From contig NZ_CP158299.1 of the NCBI RefSeq assembly GCF_040256395.1, positions 2,261,501 to 2,325,500 of the forward strand: a DNA stretch of 64,000 bases, written 5' to 3'. Origin of the DNA: Deinococcus sonorensis KR-87. Lineage in GTDB: Bacteria; Deinococcota; Deinococci; Deinococcales; Deinococcaceae. Positions 31,823 through 40,071 of the stretch are shown piece by piece. How positions within the stretch are numbered: the first letter of the stretch is position 1; every line of letters starts with the position of its first letter. The notes beneath the pieces are model-generated. The model was not told the DNA's origin. It saw nothing but the letters and a program-made list of their open reading frames with translations, and did no database searches. The position numbers and the translations under genes were made by a program.

Positions 31823-32563
31823 ATGGAAACCTTCGCCAGCTTTCGGGTGGGTGGTCAACGGGTGTACGGCATGCTGCACGTACCGGACACCGAGCGGCCA
31901 GCCCACGGCTTTCCCAGCGTCCTGATGCTGCACGGCTTCACGGGGCAGCGGGTGGAGCCGCACCGGCTGTTCGTGCTGTTCTCCCGGTATCTGGCTCAGC
32001 TGGGCGTGGCCAGCCTGCGCATTGACTTCCGGGGCAGCGGCGAGTCGGAGGGCGACTTCTCCGAGATGACCGTGAGCCGGGAGGTGGAGGACGCGGTGGC
32101 CGCCTTCGAGTACCTCAGGGACCAGCCGGACATCGACCCGGAGCGGGCCATGCTGCACGGCTTCTCGATGGGCGGCATGGTGGCCGCCCTCGCCAGCCCG
32201 CAGGTGAGGCCGCACCGACTGGCGCTGTGGGCGCCCGCGCTGCCGGAGCTGTGGCTGCGCTACCTGAAGGGCGGCTTCGTGCCGCCGGTCATCACCGACC
32301 AGGGCGGCTGGCCGCTGGGCCGCGACTTCCTGCTGGAGATGCCGAGGCTGCAGCCGCTGGAGGCCGCACAACGCTGGGGCGGCGTGGCGCGGGTCTTCCA
32401 CGGCGACCAGGACGAGGCCGTGCCGCCAGAGGTGGGCGTGCGGTATGCCCGCGCGCTCGGCTGCGACGCGGTGGGCATTCCCGGCGCCAGCCACACCTTC
32501 GACAGCCTGGACGCGGTGGACATGCTGTACCGCGAGACGGCCCGCTTCCTGACCGGCCAGTGA
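31823..32563 (+). CDS. Alpha/beta hydrolase (serine esterase-like)
   Basis: A 246-residue alpha/beta hydrolase. The oxyanion region is VLMLHGFTGQRVEPHRL, the nucleophile elbow is HGFSMGGMV, the acid is probably in FHGDQDEAVPPE and the catalytic His in GASHTFDS. The pattern resembles cinnamoyl/feruloyl esterase-like and BAAT-like hydrolases; substrate unknown. The frame is open upstream, but the ATG at 31823 follows TACACT by 7 nt and begins the domain. It overlaps the next gene by GTGA. Confidence 0.88.
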   Translation: METFASFRVGGQRVYGMLHVPDTERPAHGFPSVLMLHGFTGQRVEPHRLFVLFSRYLAQLGVASLRIDFRGSGESEGDFSEMTVSREVEDAVAAFEYLRDQPDIDPERAMLHGFSMGGMVAALASPQVRPHRLALWAPALPELWLRYLKGGFVPPVITDQGGWPLGRDFLLEMPRLQPLEAAQRWGGVARVFHGDQDEAVPPEVGVRYARALGCDAVGIPGASHTFDSLDAVDMLYRETARFLTGQ

Positions 32564-32988
32564 TCCGGGCGGCGGTGCTGGCCGACGTGCCCCGGATGGT
32601 CCGGCACCGCTATCCCGGCGAGGCCGGTGATCACCTGAATGGGTATGCCGACTGGCTGTGCGACGCCCTGCCGGACGGCCGCTATCACGGCTGGCTGGCC
32701 GAGCGCTCCGGGCAGGTGATCGGGGGAGTGGGGCTGGTGAGGCTGGAGTGGGGACCCACCCGGCAGGACCCGAGCCCGTTCCGGGGCCGCGTCGTGAACA
32801 TGTACGTGGAGGTGGAGGCGCGGCGTCAGGGTGTGGCCCGCGCCCTGCTGGCCACGGTGATCCAGGCGGCCCCCACGCTGGGGCTCTCAACCCTCAGTGT
32901 GGGGACCACGGTGCTGGCGCGTCCGCTCTACCGTGAACTTGGATTCGCCGGAGTCGCCACCGAGATGCTGCTGCGACTGCCCGGCTGA
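32560..32988 (+). CDS. GNAT family N-acetyltransferase
   Basis: A 142-residue acetyltransferase read from the GTG that overlaps the hydrolase stop (GTGA). The central segment VVNMYVEVEARRQGVARALLATVIQAA contains the acetyl-CoA loop R-R-Q-G-V-A, and VLARPLYRELGFAGVATEMLL is the C-terminal strand. Its target is unknown. Its last 61 bp overlap the 3' end of the convergent ABC ATPase gene. Confidence 0.8.
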   Translation: MIRAAVLADVPRMVRHRYPGEAGDHLNGYADWLCDALPDGRYHGWLAERSGQVIGGVGLVRLEWGPTRQDPSPFRGRVVNMYVEVEARRQGVARALLATVIQAAPTLGLSTLSVGTTVLARPLYRELGFAGVATEMLLRLPG

Positions 32989-33692
32989 AGCGGCGTGGTA
33001 TGCGCGCTGAAGTGCTGCTCCAGCGTCTCGCGCAGGTCCAGCAGCAGCGGGTCGCGGCGCACCCGCGGCCGGACCGCGGGCACCGGGGCGGCCTGGGCAA
33101 TCCGGCCCCCCTCCAGCACCACCACCCGGTCGGAGAGCAGCAGCGCCTCGTCAATGTCGTGCGTCACCAGCACCGCCGTGAAGTTCAGCTCCTGCCACAG
33201 TCGCTCCAGCAGGCGGTGCATGCCGGCGCGGGTCAGGGCGTCCAGTGCGCCGAACGGCTCGTCAAGCAGCAGCAGGTCCGGGCGGTGGGCCAGGGCGCGG
33301 GCCAGCGCCACCCGCTGCCGCTGCCCGCCGGACAGCTGGGCCGGGTAATCTCGCTCGCGGTCACCCAGCCCCACCTCGGCCAGCACCTCCCGGGCATGGT
33401 CGTGGGCGTTCCGGCCCAGCCCCAGCGTCACGTTGTCCAGCACATTCAGCCAGGGGAGCAGCCGGTCTTCCTGGAACATCACCCGCACCCGCGACGGCGC
33501 CGGCAGCTGAACCTCGCCGCCCGCCGGCGCCTGCAGTCCGGCCAGCACGCGCAGCAGGGTGGTCTTGCCGCCGCCGCTGGCCCCGATCAGGCTCACCAGT
33601 TCGCCCGGCGCGGCGCTGAAGTTCAGGTTGTCCAGCACGGTGCGGGCGCCGAACCGGACGCTCAGGTGACGGACGTCGATCGGAACGCTCAT
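32928..33692 (-). CDS. ssuB: Sulfonate/nitrate/taurine-type ABC transporter ATP-binding protein
   Basis: A 254-residue importer ATPase. Walker A is GASGGGKTT (about residue 38-46), the signature is QLSGGQRQRVALARAL, Walker B LLLLDEPFGALD and the switch His is in VLVTHDIDEAL. This is the SsuB/TauB/NrtD class. It is the last gene of the operon, and its ATG overlaps the permease stop (ATGA). The C-terminal 25 residues are Ser/Pro-rich and overlap the convergent GNAT gene. Substrate assignment rests on the adjacent monooxygenase. Confidence 0.9.
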   Translation of the reverse strand: MSVPIDVRHLSVRFGARTVLDNLNFSAAPGELVSLIGASGGGKTTLLRVLAGLQAPAGGEVQLPAPSRVRVMFQEDRLLPWLNVLDNVTLGLGRNAHDHAREVLAEVGLGDRERDYPAQLSGGQRQRVALARALAHRPDLLLLDEPFGALDALTRAGMHRLLERLWQELNFTAVLVTHDIDEALLLSDRVVVLEGGRIAQAAPVPAVRPRVRRDPLLLDLRETLEQHFSAHTTPLQPGSRSSISVATPANPSSR

Positions 33693-34513
33693 GCCTGCCC
33701 TCCGGTGCGCCACGGCAGCCAGCGGTGTTCCAGGACCCGCACCAGACTGTCGGCCGCCTTGCCGATCAGCGCGTAGATCACGATGGCCAGCACGATGATG
33801 TCGGTCCGGAAGAACTCGCGGGCATCCATCGCCAGGAACCCGATGCCCTGGCTCGCCCCGAACGACTCGCTCACCACCAGGGCCAGCCAGCTGATGCCCA
33901 GGGCGTAGCGCAGCCCCACCAGCACGCTCGGCAGGGCGCCGGGCAGCACGATGCGCCGGAACTGCTCGGCGGGCTTCACGCCGTACACGCGGCCCATCTC
34001 CAGCAGGCGCGGGTCGATACCGCGCACGCCGTGCAGCGTGTTGATGTACACCGGGAAGAAGGTGGCCAGCGCGATCAGGAAGATCTTGCCCGCCTCCCCG
34101 ATGCCGAACCACACGATGACCAGCGGAATCAGCGCCAGGCTCGGCACGGTGCGGATCATCTGGATGCTGGAGTCGGTGAGCAGGTACGGCAGCCGCAGCG
34201 TGCCGTTCACGATGCCCACCGAGAACCCCAGCCCCGCCCCGATGGCCACGCCCACCGCCGCCCGCTTCAGGCTGGCCAGGAAATGCCCTTCCAGCTGCCC
34301 GTTCTGGATCAGGGTCCAGAAGGCCGTGAGCACCGCCCCGGGCGCGGGCAGCACCCGGGCGTTCAGCCAGCCGAGGCTGCTGGCCAGCTGCCACACGGCC
34401 AGCAGCAGCACCGGAATCAGCCAGCGCACCAGCCCGTCCGACCAGCCGGTGCGGAGGCGGGGCACGAGCGGACGCGCCCGGCGGGTCTGGACCACCTCAC
34501 TCGAAACCGTCAC
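33689..34513 (-). CDS. ssuC: Sulfonate-type ABC transporter permease
   Basis: A 274-residue BPD-type permease with six predicted membrane segments. The EAA-like cytoplasmic loop is LLEMGRVYGVKPAEQFRRIVLPGALPSVLVGLRYALGISW, typical of SsuC/TauC. It starts with GTG overlapping the stop of the binding-protein gene (GTGA) and overlaps ssuB at its own end, so the three are translationally coupled. Confidence 0.9.
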   Translation of the reverse strand: MTVSSEVVQTRRARPLVPRLRTGWSDGLVRWLIPVLLLAVWQLASSLGWLNARVLPAPGAVLTAFWTLIQNGQLEGHFLASLKRAAVGVAIGAGLGFSVGIVNGTLRLPYLLTDSSIQMIRTVPSLALIPLVIVWFGIGEAGKIFLIALATFFPVYINTLHGVRGIDPRLLEMGRVYGVKPAEQFRRIVLPGALPSVLVGLRYALGISWLALVVSESFGASQGIGFLAMDAREFFRTDIIVLAIVIYALIGKAADSLVRVLEHRWLPWRTGGQA

Positions 34514-35493
34514 TTGTTGCCTCCCGATACCTTCAGGGCGTCCAGACCCTGGAACTTCGGCAGGCTGGCGTAGGTGTTCGTGCCGAGCTTCGGCGCACTG
34601 GGCAGCACCCCGATGTCGGCGAAGGCGTTGCCGAGCTGCTGGAGCGGGCGGTTGTCCAGCGCCGTGAAGCTGCGGATGTTGAACGGCAGGCTCTTCTTCA
34701 CCGTCACGCTCAGCACCGACTTCGGAATGCCCAGGTCGGCGCTCAGCTGGTCCACCACCGCCGCCTCGTTGTGGTTGGCCCACCCGGCGGTGTCGTACAG
34801 CGCGTTGAGCAGATACTGCAGCGCCCGCTTCTTTTCCGGGTCCTTCAGCACCCGGCTGTTGGTCAGGTAGTAGCCGTTGCTGAGGGGCAGGCCCGTATGG
34901 TCCCGCAGCACCCGCGCCTGGGTGCCCTGCAGGGCGACGGTCAGGTACGGGTCCCAGATGGCCCACGCGTCGATGTTGCCGCCCTCGAAGGCGGGGCGGG
35001 CGTCGGGAGGCAGCAGCGGCACCACCTGCACGTCGCTCAGCTTCAGGCCGGCAGCTTTCAGGGCGTTGTACAGGAAGTAGTGGGCGCTGGAGCCGCGCGC
35101 CACCCCGATCCGCTTGCCCTTCAGGTCGGCCACCGTCTTGATGCTGGACCCGGGCGGGACCAGAATCGCCTCGCCCTTGTCGCTGTGCGACTGGGTCACG
35201 GCCACATACTTCAGGTCGGCGCCGCCCGCCAGCGCGAACACCCCCGGCGCGTCGCCCACGCCACCAAAATCCACGGCCCCGGCACTGGTGGCCTCCAGCA
35301 GCGGCGGGCCGGCGGTGAAGAGGCTCCAGGTGAAGGTGATGCCCTGGGCCTTGGCCGCGTCCAGGATGCCGCGGGCCTTGAGCAGGGCCGGCAGCCCGCC
35401 CTTCTGGTAGCCGATGTTGAAGTTGACGGCGGACGCGCTGGTCAGGGTGAGCAGCGAGGCGGTGAGCAGGGTGGACACGAGGGGTCTGGGCAT
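34510..35493 (-). CDS. ssuA: Aliphatic sulfonate-type ABC transporter substrate-binding protein
   Basis: A 327-residue exported binding protein with a signal peptide (MPRPLVSTLLTASLLTLTSASA). The mature part begins NFNIGYQKGGLPALLKARG and contains DLKGKRIGVARGSSAHYFLYNAL and GGNIDAWAIWDPYLTV, characteristic of the SsuA/TauA family that delivers sulfonates to the SsuBC importer. It lies 103 bp downstream of the monooxygenase gene in the same operon. Confidence 0.9.
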   Translation of the reverse strand: MPRPLVSTLLTASLLTLTSASAVNFNIGYQKGGLPALLKARGILDAAKAQGITFTWSLFTAGPPLLEATSAGAVDFGGVGDAPGVFALAGGADLKYVAVTQSHSDKGEAILVPPGSSIKTVADLKGKRIGVARGSSAHYFLYNALKAAGLKLSDVQVVPLLPPDARPAFEGGNIDAWAIWDPYLTVALQGTQARVLRDHTGLPLSNGYYLTNSRVLKDPEKKRALQYLLNALYDTAGWANHNEAAVVDQLSADLGIPKSVLSVTVKKSLPFNIRSFTALDNRPLQQLGNAFADIGVLPSAPKLGTNTYASLPKFQGLDALKVSGGNK

Positions 35494-35595
35494 GGCAGGA
35501 CTCCGTTTCTGGGGTAGGGGTGACCGGCTGGACGCGCGGCAGCGCTCCAGAGGTGTGGGTTGAGAGAGGGCGGCGCGGCCACCCCCTCAGGCACT

Positions 35596-36750
35596 TCAGA
35601 TCGAGGTGAAGCGGCCCAGCCGCTGGCCTTCCAGGGCGGCGGCCTGCTGCTCGTGCGCCTGGCGCGGCTGCAGCAGCGGGCTGTGCTTGCCCAGCACCGG
35701 GAACAGCAGTTCGGCGGTGCGGTACGCCTCCTCCAGGTGCGGGTAGCCGCTCAGCACGAAGGTGTCCACCCCCAGCGCCTGGTACTCGCGCAGGGCGGCG
35801 GCCACGTTCTCCGGGTTGCCCACAAAGGCGGTTCCGGCGCCGCCGCGCAGCAGGCCCACGCCCGCCCACAGGTTGCGGCCGATCCGCAGGCTGTCGCGCG
35901 AGCCGCCGTGCAGGGCGGCCATTCGCCGCTGCCCCACCGAATCCGAGGCGGCGAAGGCTTTCTGGGCCGCCTCGATGGCCTCGGGGCTCACGCCCTCCAG
36001 CAGGCGCTCGGCGTCGGCCCAGGCTTCCTCCTCCGTTTCGCGGACGATGATGTGCGCCCGCAGCCCGAAGCGCACCTTGCGGCCCCGCCGGGCGGCGGCC
36101 GCCCGCACCTCGCCCAGTTTCTCGGCCACCTGGGCGGGGCGCTCGCCCCAGGTCAGGTACACGTCCACGTGCTCTCCGGCCACGTCGAGTGCCTCGGGGC
36201 TGCTGCCGCCGAAGTAGATGGGCGGGTAGGGCCGCTGGACGCTCGGCACCAGCGACTTGCCACTGACGACCTGCAGGTGCTGGCCGTCCAGGTTCACTTC
36301 CTCACCACTGAACGCCTGCCGGAAGGCGGTGAGCCACTCGTTCGTCAGGGCGTAGCGGTCCTTGTGGTCGAGCGCCAGCCCCTCGAAGTCGCGCTGGCCC
36401 GAGCCGGTCACGATGTTCAGGTTGATGCGCCCGTTCGAGATGCGGTCCAGGCTGCTGGTCTGCCGCGCCGCCTGAATCGGCGAGATCAGGCCGGGGCGCA
36501 ACGCCACCAGGAAGCGCAGCTGACGGGTGATGCTGCTGAGCGCCGAGGCGAGCACCAGCGTGTCCTCGTTGACGCCGCCGGTGGGCAGCAGCACGCCGTC
36601 GAACCCCAGCGTGTCGGCGGCCTGCGCCACGCCCGACAGGTAGCTGAAGCTGGCGGGGCGCGAGGGCCGGCCCAGCCGGGCACCGTCACCGCTGGACGGG
36701 ATGAACCAGTAGATCTGCGGGGTCTGGGCAATCAGGTCGAGTTCACTCAT
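35596..36750 (-). CDS. ssuD: FMNH2-dependent alkanesulfonate monooxygenase
   Basis: A 384-residue TIM-barrel LLM-class enzyme that cleaves alkanesulfonates to aldehyde and sulfite. It begins IYWFIPSSGDGARLG, continues TLGFDGVLLPTGG, RFLVALRPGLISP (Arg-rich flavin contacts), NIVTGSG and PPIYFGGSSPEALDVAGEHVDVYLTWGE, all hallmarks of SsuD. It supplies sulfite sulfur when sulfate is scarce and needs a separate FMN reductase, not seen here. It is the first large gene of the operon. AAAGGTG precedes the ATG at 36750. A poly-Cys leader ORF lies about 175 bp upstream. Confidence 0.93.
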   Translation of the reverse strand: MSELDLIAQTPQIYWFIPSSGDGARLGRPSRPASFSYLSGVAQAADTLGFDGVLLPTGGVNEDTLVLASALSSITRQLRFLVALRPGLISPIQAARQTSSLDRISNGRINLNIVTGSGQRDFEGLALDHKDRYALTNEWLTAFRQAFSGEEVNLDGQHLQVVSGKSLVPSVQRPYPPIYFGGSSPEALDVAGEHVDVYLTWGERPAQVAEKLGEVRAAAARRGRKVRFGLRAHIIVRETEEEAWADAERLLEGVSPEAIEAAQKAFAASDSVGQRRMAALHGGSRDSLRIGRNLWAGVGLLRGGAGTAFVGNPENVAAALREYQALGVDTFVLSGYPHLEEAYRTAELLFPVLGKHSPLLQPRQAHEQQAAALEGQRLGRFTSI

Positions 36751-36818
36751 GGCAACACACCTTTCATGACGCGGCGGTGGGCCGGGTCAGGCGAGAGGAC
36801 CGGAAGTCGGGGCCAGGG

Positions 36819-36863
36819 TCAGCGGCGCAGAGGACATCGCCGGACAGGCAGCAACACGGGCAT
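36819..36863 (-). CDS. Short ORF MPVLLPVRRCPLRR with strong ribosome binding site (putative)
   Basis: A 14-codon frame, MPVLLPVRRCPLRR, between the poly-Cys leader ORF and ssuD. It is preceded by AAGGAAGGAG (36868-36877 on the plus strand, complement), the strongest Shine-Dalgarno sequence in the region. It has one Cys codon between Arg codons. It may be a second leader ORF coupling translation to ssuD, or chance. The 69 bp from it to ssuD are otherwise non-coding apart from a 6-codon ATG...TGA frame touching the ssuD start. Confidence 0.45.
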   Translation of the reverse strand: MPVLLPVRRCPLRR

Positions 36864-36924
36864 GGCGCTCCTTCCTTCGGTTGAATTGTTCAGCGGCTCC
36901 GCGTGGGGCGGCCGGATCGGGGAG

Positions 36925-36993
36925 CTACGAACAACAACACGTCGCGCCAGACATTCGGTCCGGACAGCGGCAGGTCAGGTTGGGTTCGGTCAT
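36925..36993 (-). CDS. Poly-cysteine leader peptide of the sulfonate operon (putative)
   Basis: A 22-codon frame on the minus strand, ATG at 36993 to TAG at 36925. It begins MTEPNLTCRC and ends GATCCCS. Five of 22 residues are Cys, including three consecutive TGT codons just before the end. AAGGGG lies 7 nt before the ATG. A near-consensus promoter is about 90 bp upstream, and the sulfonate-use genes follow on the same strand. Poly-Cys short ORFs act as cysteine-responsive attenuators in mycobacteria; the same role here is inference from position and codon content. Confidence 0.75.
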   Translation of the reverse strand: MTEPNLTCRCPDRMSGATCCCS

Positions 36994-37085
36994 GGCATCC
37001 CCTTCTGGACAGACGAGCAACACCGCGCCTGACGGCGTTCGGTGCACGAAATTCATCTGACAGCCCGGTGAACTGAGCTGCCCGG

Positions 37086-37114
37086 AGCTTACATAAGATT
37101 ACAATTTGTGTCAA
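37086..37114 (-). promoter_or_regulatory. Promoter of the sulfonate operon
   Basis: Read on the minus strand, TTGACA (37109-37114) and TAAGCT (37086-37091) are separated by exactly 17 bp. This is the best sigma-70-type promoter in the window and lies in a conspicuous AT-rich island. Transcription would start near 37079, giving an 86-nt leader before the poly-Cys ORF. Confidence 0.8.
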
Positions 37115-37279
37115 CTATTGGTGTGGCTGATGGGTCCCAGCGACATGGGATGGCATGGACGTGGCCGTCAAGCGGTCCGGCCCCACGTCAGCCGGCCTCC
37201 CGCCATCCGGGGCAGGTTCATGCCTACGTCACTTGGCGTACATCAGACCGCAGGAATCCGCTTATGCTGAGTACCAACC
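37115..37279. other. Rest of the ssu / ABC exporter divergent gap
   Basis: With the leader region it makes a 529-bp gap between ssuD and the exporter. It holds GACGTGG/CCACGTC arms at 37158-37164 and 37183-37189, and TATGCT at 37263-37268, which may be the -10 box of the exporter gene 11 nt before its ATG. I see no further gene or RNA. Confidence 0.4.
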
Positions 37280-38287
37280 ATGACCGACGACCTGGCAGTG
37301 CGGGTGAGCGGGCTCACCAAGACCTACCGGATTCACGAGAAGGAGCCGGGGCTGCTGGGCAGCCTGCGCAGCTTCACGCACCGGAAGTTCCGTGACGTGA
37401 ACGCCGTGCAGGACATCAGCTTCAGCCTGCGGCCCGGCGAGATGGTCGGCTTCCTGGGGCCCAACGGTGCGGGCAAGACCACCACCCTGAAGATGCTCTC
37501 CGGGCTGCTGCATCCGTCCGGCGGTCAGGTGCTGGTGGACGGCTTTGAGCCGCGCCGCCGCCAGACCGCGTTTCTCAAGGGCATCACGCTGGTGATGGGG
37601 CAGAAGCAGCAGCTGGTCTGGGACCTGCCGGCCTACGACAGCTTCCTGGTCAATCAGGCGATCTACGAGATTCCGGAAGCGCAGTTTCAGGCCACCATGC
37701 GCGAGTACGCCGAAGTGCTGGACCTCGAGCCGATCCTGCGCAAGCAGGTCCGCAAGCTCAGCCTGGGCGAGCGCATGAAGTGCGAGCTGGCCGCCGCCCT
37801 GCTGCACCGCCCGCGCGTGCTGTTCCTGGACGAGCCGACCATCGGGCTGGACGTGAACATGCAGGTGGCGGTGCGCGACTTCGTTCGGCTGTACAACGAG
37901 CGGTATCAGGCGACCGTGATGCTCACCAGCCACTACATGGCCGACGTGACAGCGCTGGCCAGCCGCATCCTGGTCATCGACGCCGGGCGGCTGGTCTTCG
38001 ACGGCGACCTGAACGCGCTGATCGAGCGCGGCAGCCCCGACAAGACGGTGCGCCTGCAGCTGTCGCGGCCCGCCACCGAAGCCCAGCTGGCGCGGTACGG
38101 TCGGGTGCTGCGGCTGGACGGGCTGGACGCCGACCTGCAGATTCCGCGCGCCCACGTGAGCGCCCGCGCCGCCGCCCTGCTGCGCGAACTGGAGGTGGCC
38201 GACCTGACGGTGGAGGACCCGCCCATCGAGCAGGTGATCGGGCAGCTGTTCGGGCACGGCCGGACGGAGGTGGTGCATGGCCCGTAG
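37280..38287 (+). CDS. ABC-2 exporter ATP-binding protein (COG4586-like)
   Basis: A 335-residue ATPase of the group that pairs with two distinct ABC-2 permeases. Before the Walker A (GFLGPNGAGKTT, about residues 56-67) it has the extended N-terminal loop GLLGSLRSFTHRKFRDVNAVQDISF typical of this group. The signature is KLSLGERMKCELAAALLHRP and Walker B VLFLDEPTIGLD. A 100-residue C-terminal domain follows. It overlaps the next gene by 11 bp. Export substrate unknown. Confidence 0.88.
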   Translation: MTDDLAVRVSGLTKTYRIHEKEPGLLGSLRSFTHRKFRDVNAVQDISFSLRPGEMVGFLGPNGAGKTTTLKMLSGLLHPSGGQVLVDGFEPRRRQTAFLKGITLVMGQKQQLVWDLPAYDSFLVNQAIYEIPEAQFQATMREYAEVLDLEPILRKQVRKLSLGERMKCELAAALLHRPRVLFLDEPTIGLDVNMQVAVRDFVRLYNERYQATVMLTSHYMADVTALASRILVIDAGRLVFDGDLNALIERGSPDKTVRLQLSRPATEAQLARYGRVLRLDGLDADLQIPRAHVSARAAALLRELEVADLTVEDPPIEQVIGQLFGHGRTEVVHGP

Positions 38288-39101
38288 CCGCCTCGTAACA
38301 CCGGTCTCGCTGGTCAAGGCGCGCGTGCTGCTCGCTAACGGCTTTGCCAGCATGACCGCCTACCGGGCCGAGATCATCATCTGGATGCTGTCCGGCACCC
38401 TGGCGCTGGTGATGATGCTGATCTGGATGGCCCAGGCCTCCCGGGCAGCCGGCGGTGAGATCGGCGGGTACAACGGCCAGGATTTTGCCAGCTACTTCCT
38501 GAGCGTGTGGGTGACCGGGCAGCTGCTGGTGGCCTGGGTCGCCTGGGAGCTGGACTTCCAGATCCGCCAGGGCACGCTGTCGCCGCAGCTGCTGCGCCCG
38601 CTGGACCCGCTGTGGGTGCACTACTTCCATCATCTGGCCGAGCGAATCGTGCGGCTGCCGTTCATGGTGTTGCTGGTGGCGCTGTTCGCGTGGCTGACCG
38701 GCGCCCATTTCAGCAGCAACCCGCTGGACTACCTGATCTTTCTGGTGCTCGCGATGGTCGGCTTCACCATGCGCTTCCTCTGGGAGTACTGCACCGGCCT
38801 GCTCGCGTTCTGGATGGAATCGTCCACGGCGCTCAGCGAGCTGAACTGGCTGCTGTATGCCGCCCTGGGCGGATTCTTCGCGCCGCTGAGCTTCTACCCG
38901 CCGCTGGTGCAGGACATCGCCCGCTGGACCCCCTTCCCGTACATGGTGGGGCTGCCGGCTCAGCTGCTGGCCGGCAAGGCCACGCTGGCCCAGGCCAGCT
39001 GGGGTCTGCTGGTGCTGGCCGGCTGGACGGTCGCCTTCTGGCTGCTGCGCGCGTGGATGTGGCGCTCCGGGCTGCGGCGCTACGGGGCGGTGGGCGCGTG
39101 A
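38277..39101 (+). CDS. ABC-2 exporter permease 1
   Basis: A 274-residue membrane protein with about six segments, including the ABC-2 family region QIRQGTLSPQLLRPLDPLWVHYFHHLAERIVRLPF. This matches the permease family that always occurs next to COG4586-type ATPases. It overlaps both neighbours, so the three genes form one coupled operon. Confidence 0.85.
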   Translation: MARSRLVTPVSLVKARVLLANGFASMTAYRAEIIIWMLSGTLALVMMLIWMAQASRAAGGEIGGYNGQDFASYFLSVWVTGQLLVAWVAWELDFQIRQGTLSPQLLRPLDPLWVHYFHHLAERIVRLPFMVLLVALFAWLTGAHFSSNPLDYLIFLVLAMVGFTMRFLWEYCTGLLAFWMESSTALSELNWLLYAALGGFFAPLSFYPPLVQDIARWTPFPYMVGLPAQLLAGKATLAQASWGLLVLAGWTVAFWLLRAWMWRSGLRRYGAVGA

Positions 39102-39889
39102 GGCGCTACCTGCGGGTCACGCGGGTGTTTCTGGCCGCGACCCTGTCGGCGGGCCTGGAATACCGCATCAACTTCGTGGCAGCGCTGCTCAGCTCGCTGG
39201 GTAACTCGGCCGTGGCGCTGCTGGGCCTGAGCCTGTTCTACTCACGCTCCGGCGGCGGCACGCTCGGCGGCTGGAGTTACCCGCAGGCGCTGCTGGTGGT
39301 GGGCTTCTTCATGCTGGCGCAGGGCTTTATCAGCGTGGTGCTGCAGCCGAACCTCAACAAGATCGCGGAGGCGATCCGCACCGGCACCATGGACTTCACG
39401 CTGCTCAAGCCCATCGACGCGCAGTGGAGCGTCTCGACCCGCAACCTGAACCTGCTGCGGCTGGGCGACGTGCTGGTGGGGGTGGCCATCCTGATCTGGG
39501 CGCTGCTCCAGCTGGACGGGGTGCGGCTGGGCGGCGTGCTGCTCTCCGCGCTGCTGTTCTTCTGCGCGCTGATGTCGGTGTACAGCGTGTGGTTTATGCT
39601 CTCCACCACGGCGTTCTGGCTGGTCAAGACCGAGAACATCACCGAACTGTTCAACGGCGTGTTCGGGGCGGCCCGCTTTCCGGTGGCCGCCTTTCCGGCC
39701 CCGGTGCAGCTGGCGCTGACCTTCGTGATTCCGGTGGCCTTCGTGACCACCGTTCCGGCCCAGGCCGTGACCGGCAGCCTGTCGCCCACTCTGGGCCTGC
39801 TGGCCCCGCTGATCGCCCTGCTGCTGTTCCTGGGCAGCCGGCTGTTCTGGCGGCACGCGCTCGCCAGCTACACCTCGGCCAGCAGCTGA
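39098..39889 (+). CDS. ABC-2 exporter permease 2
   Basis: A 263-residue membrane protein with about six segments and the parallel motif KIAEAIRTGTMDFTLLKPIDAQWSVSTRNLNLLRL, so it is a diverged partner of permease 1. The GTG start overlaps the previous stop (GTGA). No hairpin terminator is obvious in the 182 bp that follow, where I see no gene. Confidence 0.85.
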   Translation: MRRYLRVTRVFLAATLSAGLEYRINFVAALLSSLGNSAVALLGLSLFYSRSGGGTLGGWSYPQALLVVGFFMLAQGFISVVLQPNLNKIAEAIRTGTMDFTLLKPIDAQWSVSTRNLNLLRLGDVLVGVAILIWALLQLDGVRLGGVLLSALLFFCALMSVYSVWFMLSTTAFWLVKTENITELFNGVFGAARFPVAAFPAPVQLALTFVIPVAFVTTVPAQAVTGSLSPTLGLLAPLIALLLFLGSRLFWRHALASYTSASS

Positions 39890-40071
39890 GGGCCGGGGGA
39901 AGGTTGAATACGCTCTGTCTGATCGCCTGCGGTCAGCCGGGTCAGTAAGCGCAGCGTCACGCGGGGCCGGTAAGCCGACGCTCAAGCCGTTCAGCTGGCC
40001 GGCCTCGTGGCACGCGCTGTTCATCGTGATCGCCGCACCCCGTCCCCTTACGCTGGCCGCGCGTGTGCTTC

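Noticed and set aside
32928..32988. Possible frameshift because the GNAT and ssuB genes overlap by 61 bp
   Set aside because: Both frames end at clear stops after complete domains. The overlap only covers the variable tails of convergent genes.
36772..36825. Direct repeats GGCCGGGTCA and GGCCAGGGTCA near the ssuD start
   Set aside because: They are imperfect, only two copies, and form no hairpin. No role could be supported.
39890..40071. Possible small gene or RNA in the 182-bp gap after the ABC-2 exporter
   Set aside because: No ORF with a start and ribosome site, no strong hairpin and no repeat stood out.
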